From: UBA1435 sp041663285 | GTDB lineage: Bacteria > Patescibacteriota > Microgenomatia > UBA12405 | Direction: 5' to 3' | NCBI GenBank assembly: GCA_041663285.1 | Contig: JBAZSP010000026.1 | Span: 1-14,122 of the forward strand | Length of the DNA: 14,122 nucleotides | Shown here: positions 14,023-14,122 of the stretch, piece after piece | How the letters are laid out: each line of letters starts with the position of its first letter | Numbering within the stretch: the stretch's first letter is position 1 | The notes under the pieces: generated by a model | Told to the model about the DNA's origin: nothing | Database searches by the model: none | The model's input: only the letters and a program-made list of their open reading frames with translations | Made by a program: the position numbers and the translations under genes

Positions 14023-14122
14023 AGCGGACTGTGTCCGCCGAAGTCCCGAACTTACTGAAGGACCGAGAAAGCGGACTGTGTCCGCCGAAGTCCCGAACTT
14101 ACTGAAGGACCGAGAAAGCGGA
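14023..14122. repeat. 47-bp direct tandem repeat, two full copies plus start of a third
   Basis: Copies begin at 14023, 14070 and 14117; the first two are identical and the third is cut by the window edge after 6 bases. Each unit contains a perfect hairpin GCGGAC-TGT-GTCCGC and a looser GTCC...GGAC pair. No spacers separate the copies. The array lies 27 bases upstream of the start of the minus-strand 129-residue gene. The total number of copies is unknown. Confidence 0.9.

Noticed and set aside
14023..14122. CRISPR array
   Set aside because: The repeated unit is directly tandem with no variable spacers, and no cas genes are present.

Overview
The window looks like a fragment of a Candidate Phyla Radiation (Patescibacteria) genome, most likely Microgenomates (OP11). 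The evidence is a divergent 16S rRNA gene that mismatches most universal primer sites, and a gene set typical of these reduced, episymbiotic bacteria: paired small T4SS-pilin-like proteins, a coiled-coil SpoIID protein, a bacterial-PH membrane protein, and a pilin-anchored Cys-rich surface protein. Genes end on TGA as well as TAA and TAG, so the genetic code is standard and not the TGA=Gly code of Gracilibacteria/SR1. The lineage call comes from reading the sequence, not from a tree.

Layout. Positions 1-1204 hold the 3' three quarters of a 16S rRNA gene. It is followed by a palindrome, and no tRNA or 23S gene appears downstream. Two T4SS-pilin-like genes (1305-1998, minus strand) then diverge from a secreted SpoIID/coiled-coil cell-wall protein (2031-3758). 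Next is a two-gene unit: a 1004-residue protein that I read as an undescribed kinase-fold/coiled-coil protein (3888-6902), and a ParB/sulfiredoxin-fold protein (6933-7592). A P-loop nucleotide-kinase-like gene on the minus strand overlaps the end of that unit. A second plus-strand operon (8170-11037) encodes a bPH membrane protein, a two-helix membrane protein, and a membrane protein that joins a degenerate PP2C-like domain to a beta-propeller-like domain. SmpB (11203-11619) follows. Then comes a large surface protein with a pilin-like anchor and two Cys-spaced repeat domains (11698-13545), which ends at a strong terminator shared with a convergent unknown gene (13606-13995). The window ends in a 47-bp tandem repeat.

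How the parts may work together. Most of the genes concern the cell envelope: wall remodelling (SpoIID), pilin-like membrane proteins, and surface display. Two proteins look like relatives of Ser/Thr signalling enzymes with missing catalytic residues (kinase fold at 3888, PP2C fold at 9166). The kinase-fold/ParB-fold gene pair is the best candidate for an undescribed system. Most genes lack a Shine-Dalgarno sequence although the 16S anti-Shine-Dalgarno is intact. Several have a -10-like hexamer only 5 to 9 bases before the start codon, which suggests leaderless transcription. All functional statements rest on motif recognition and no database search was run.
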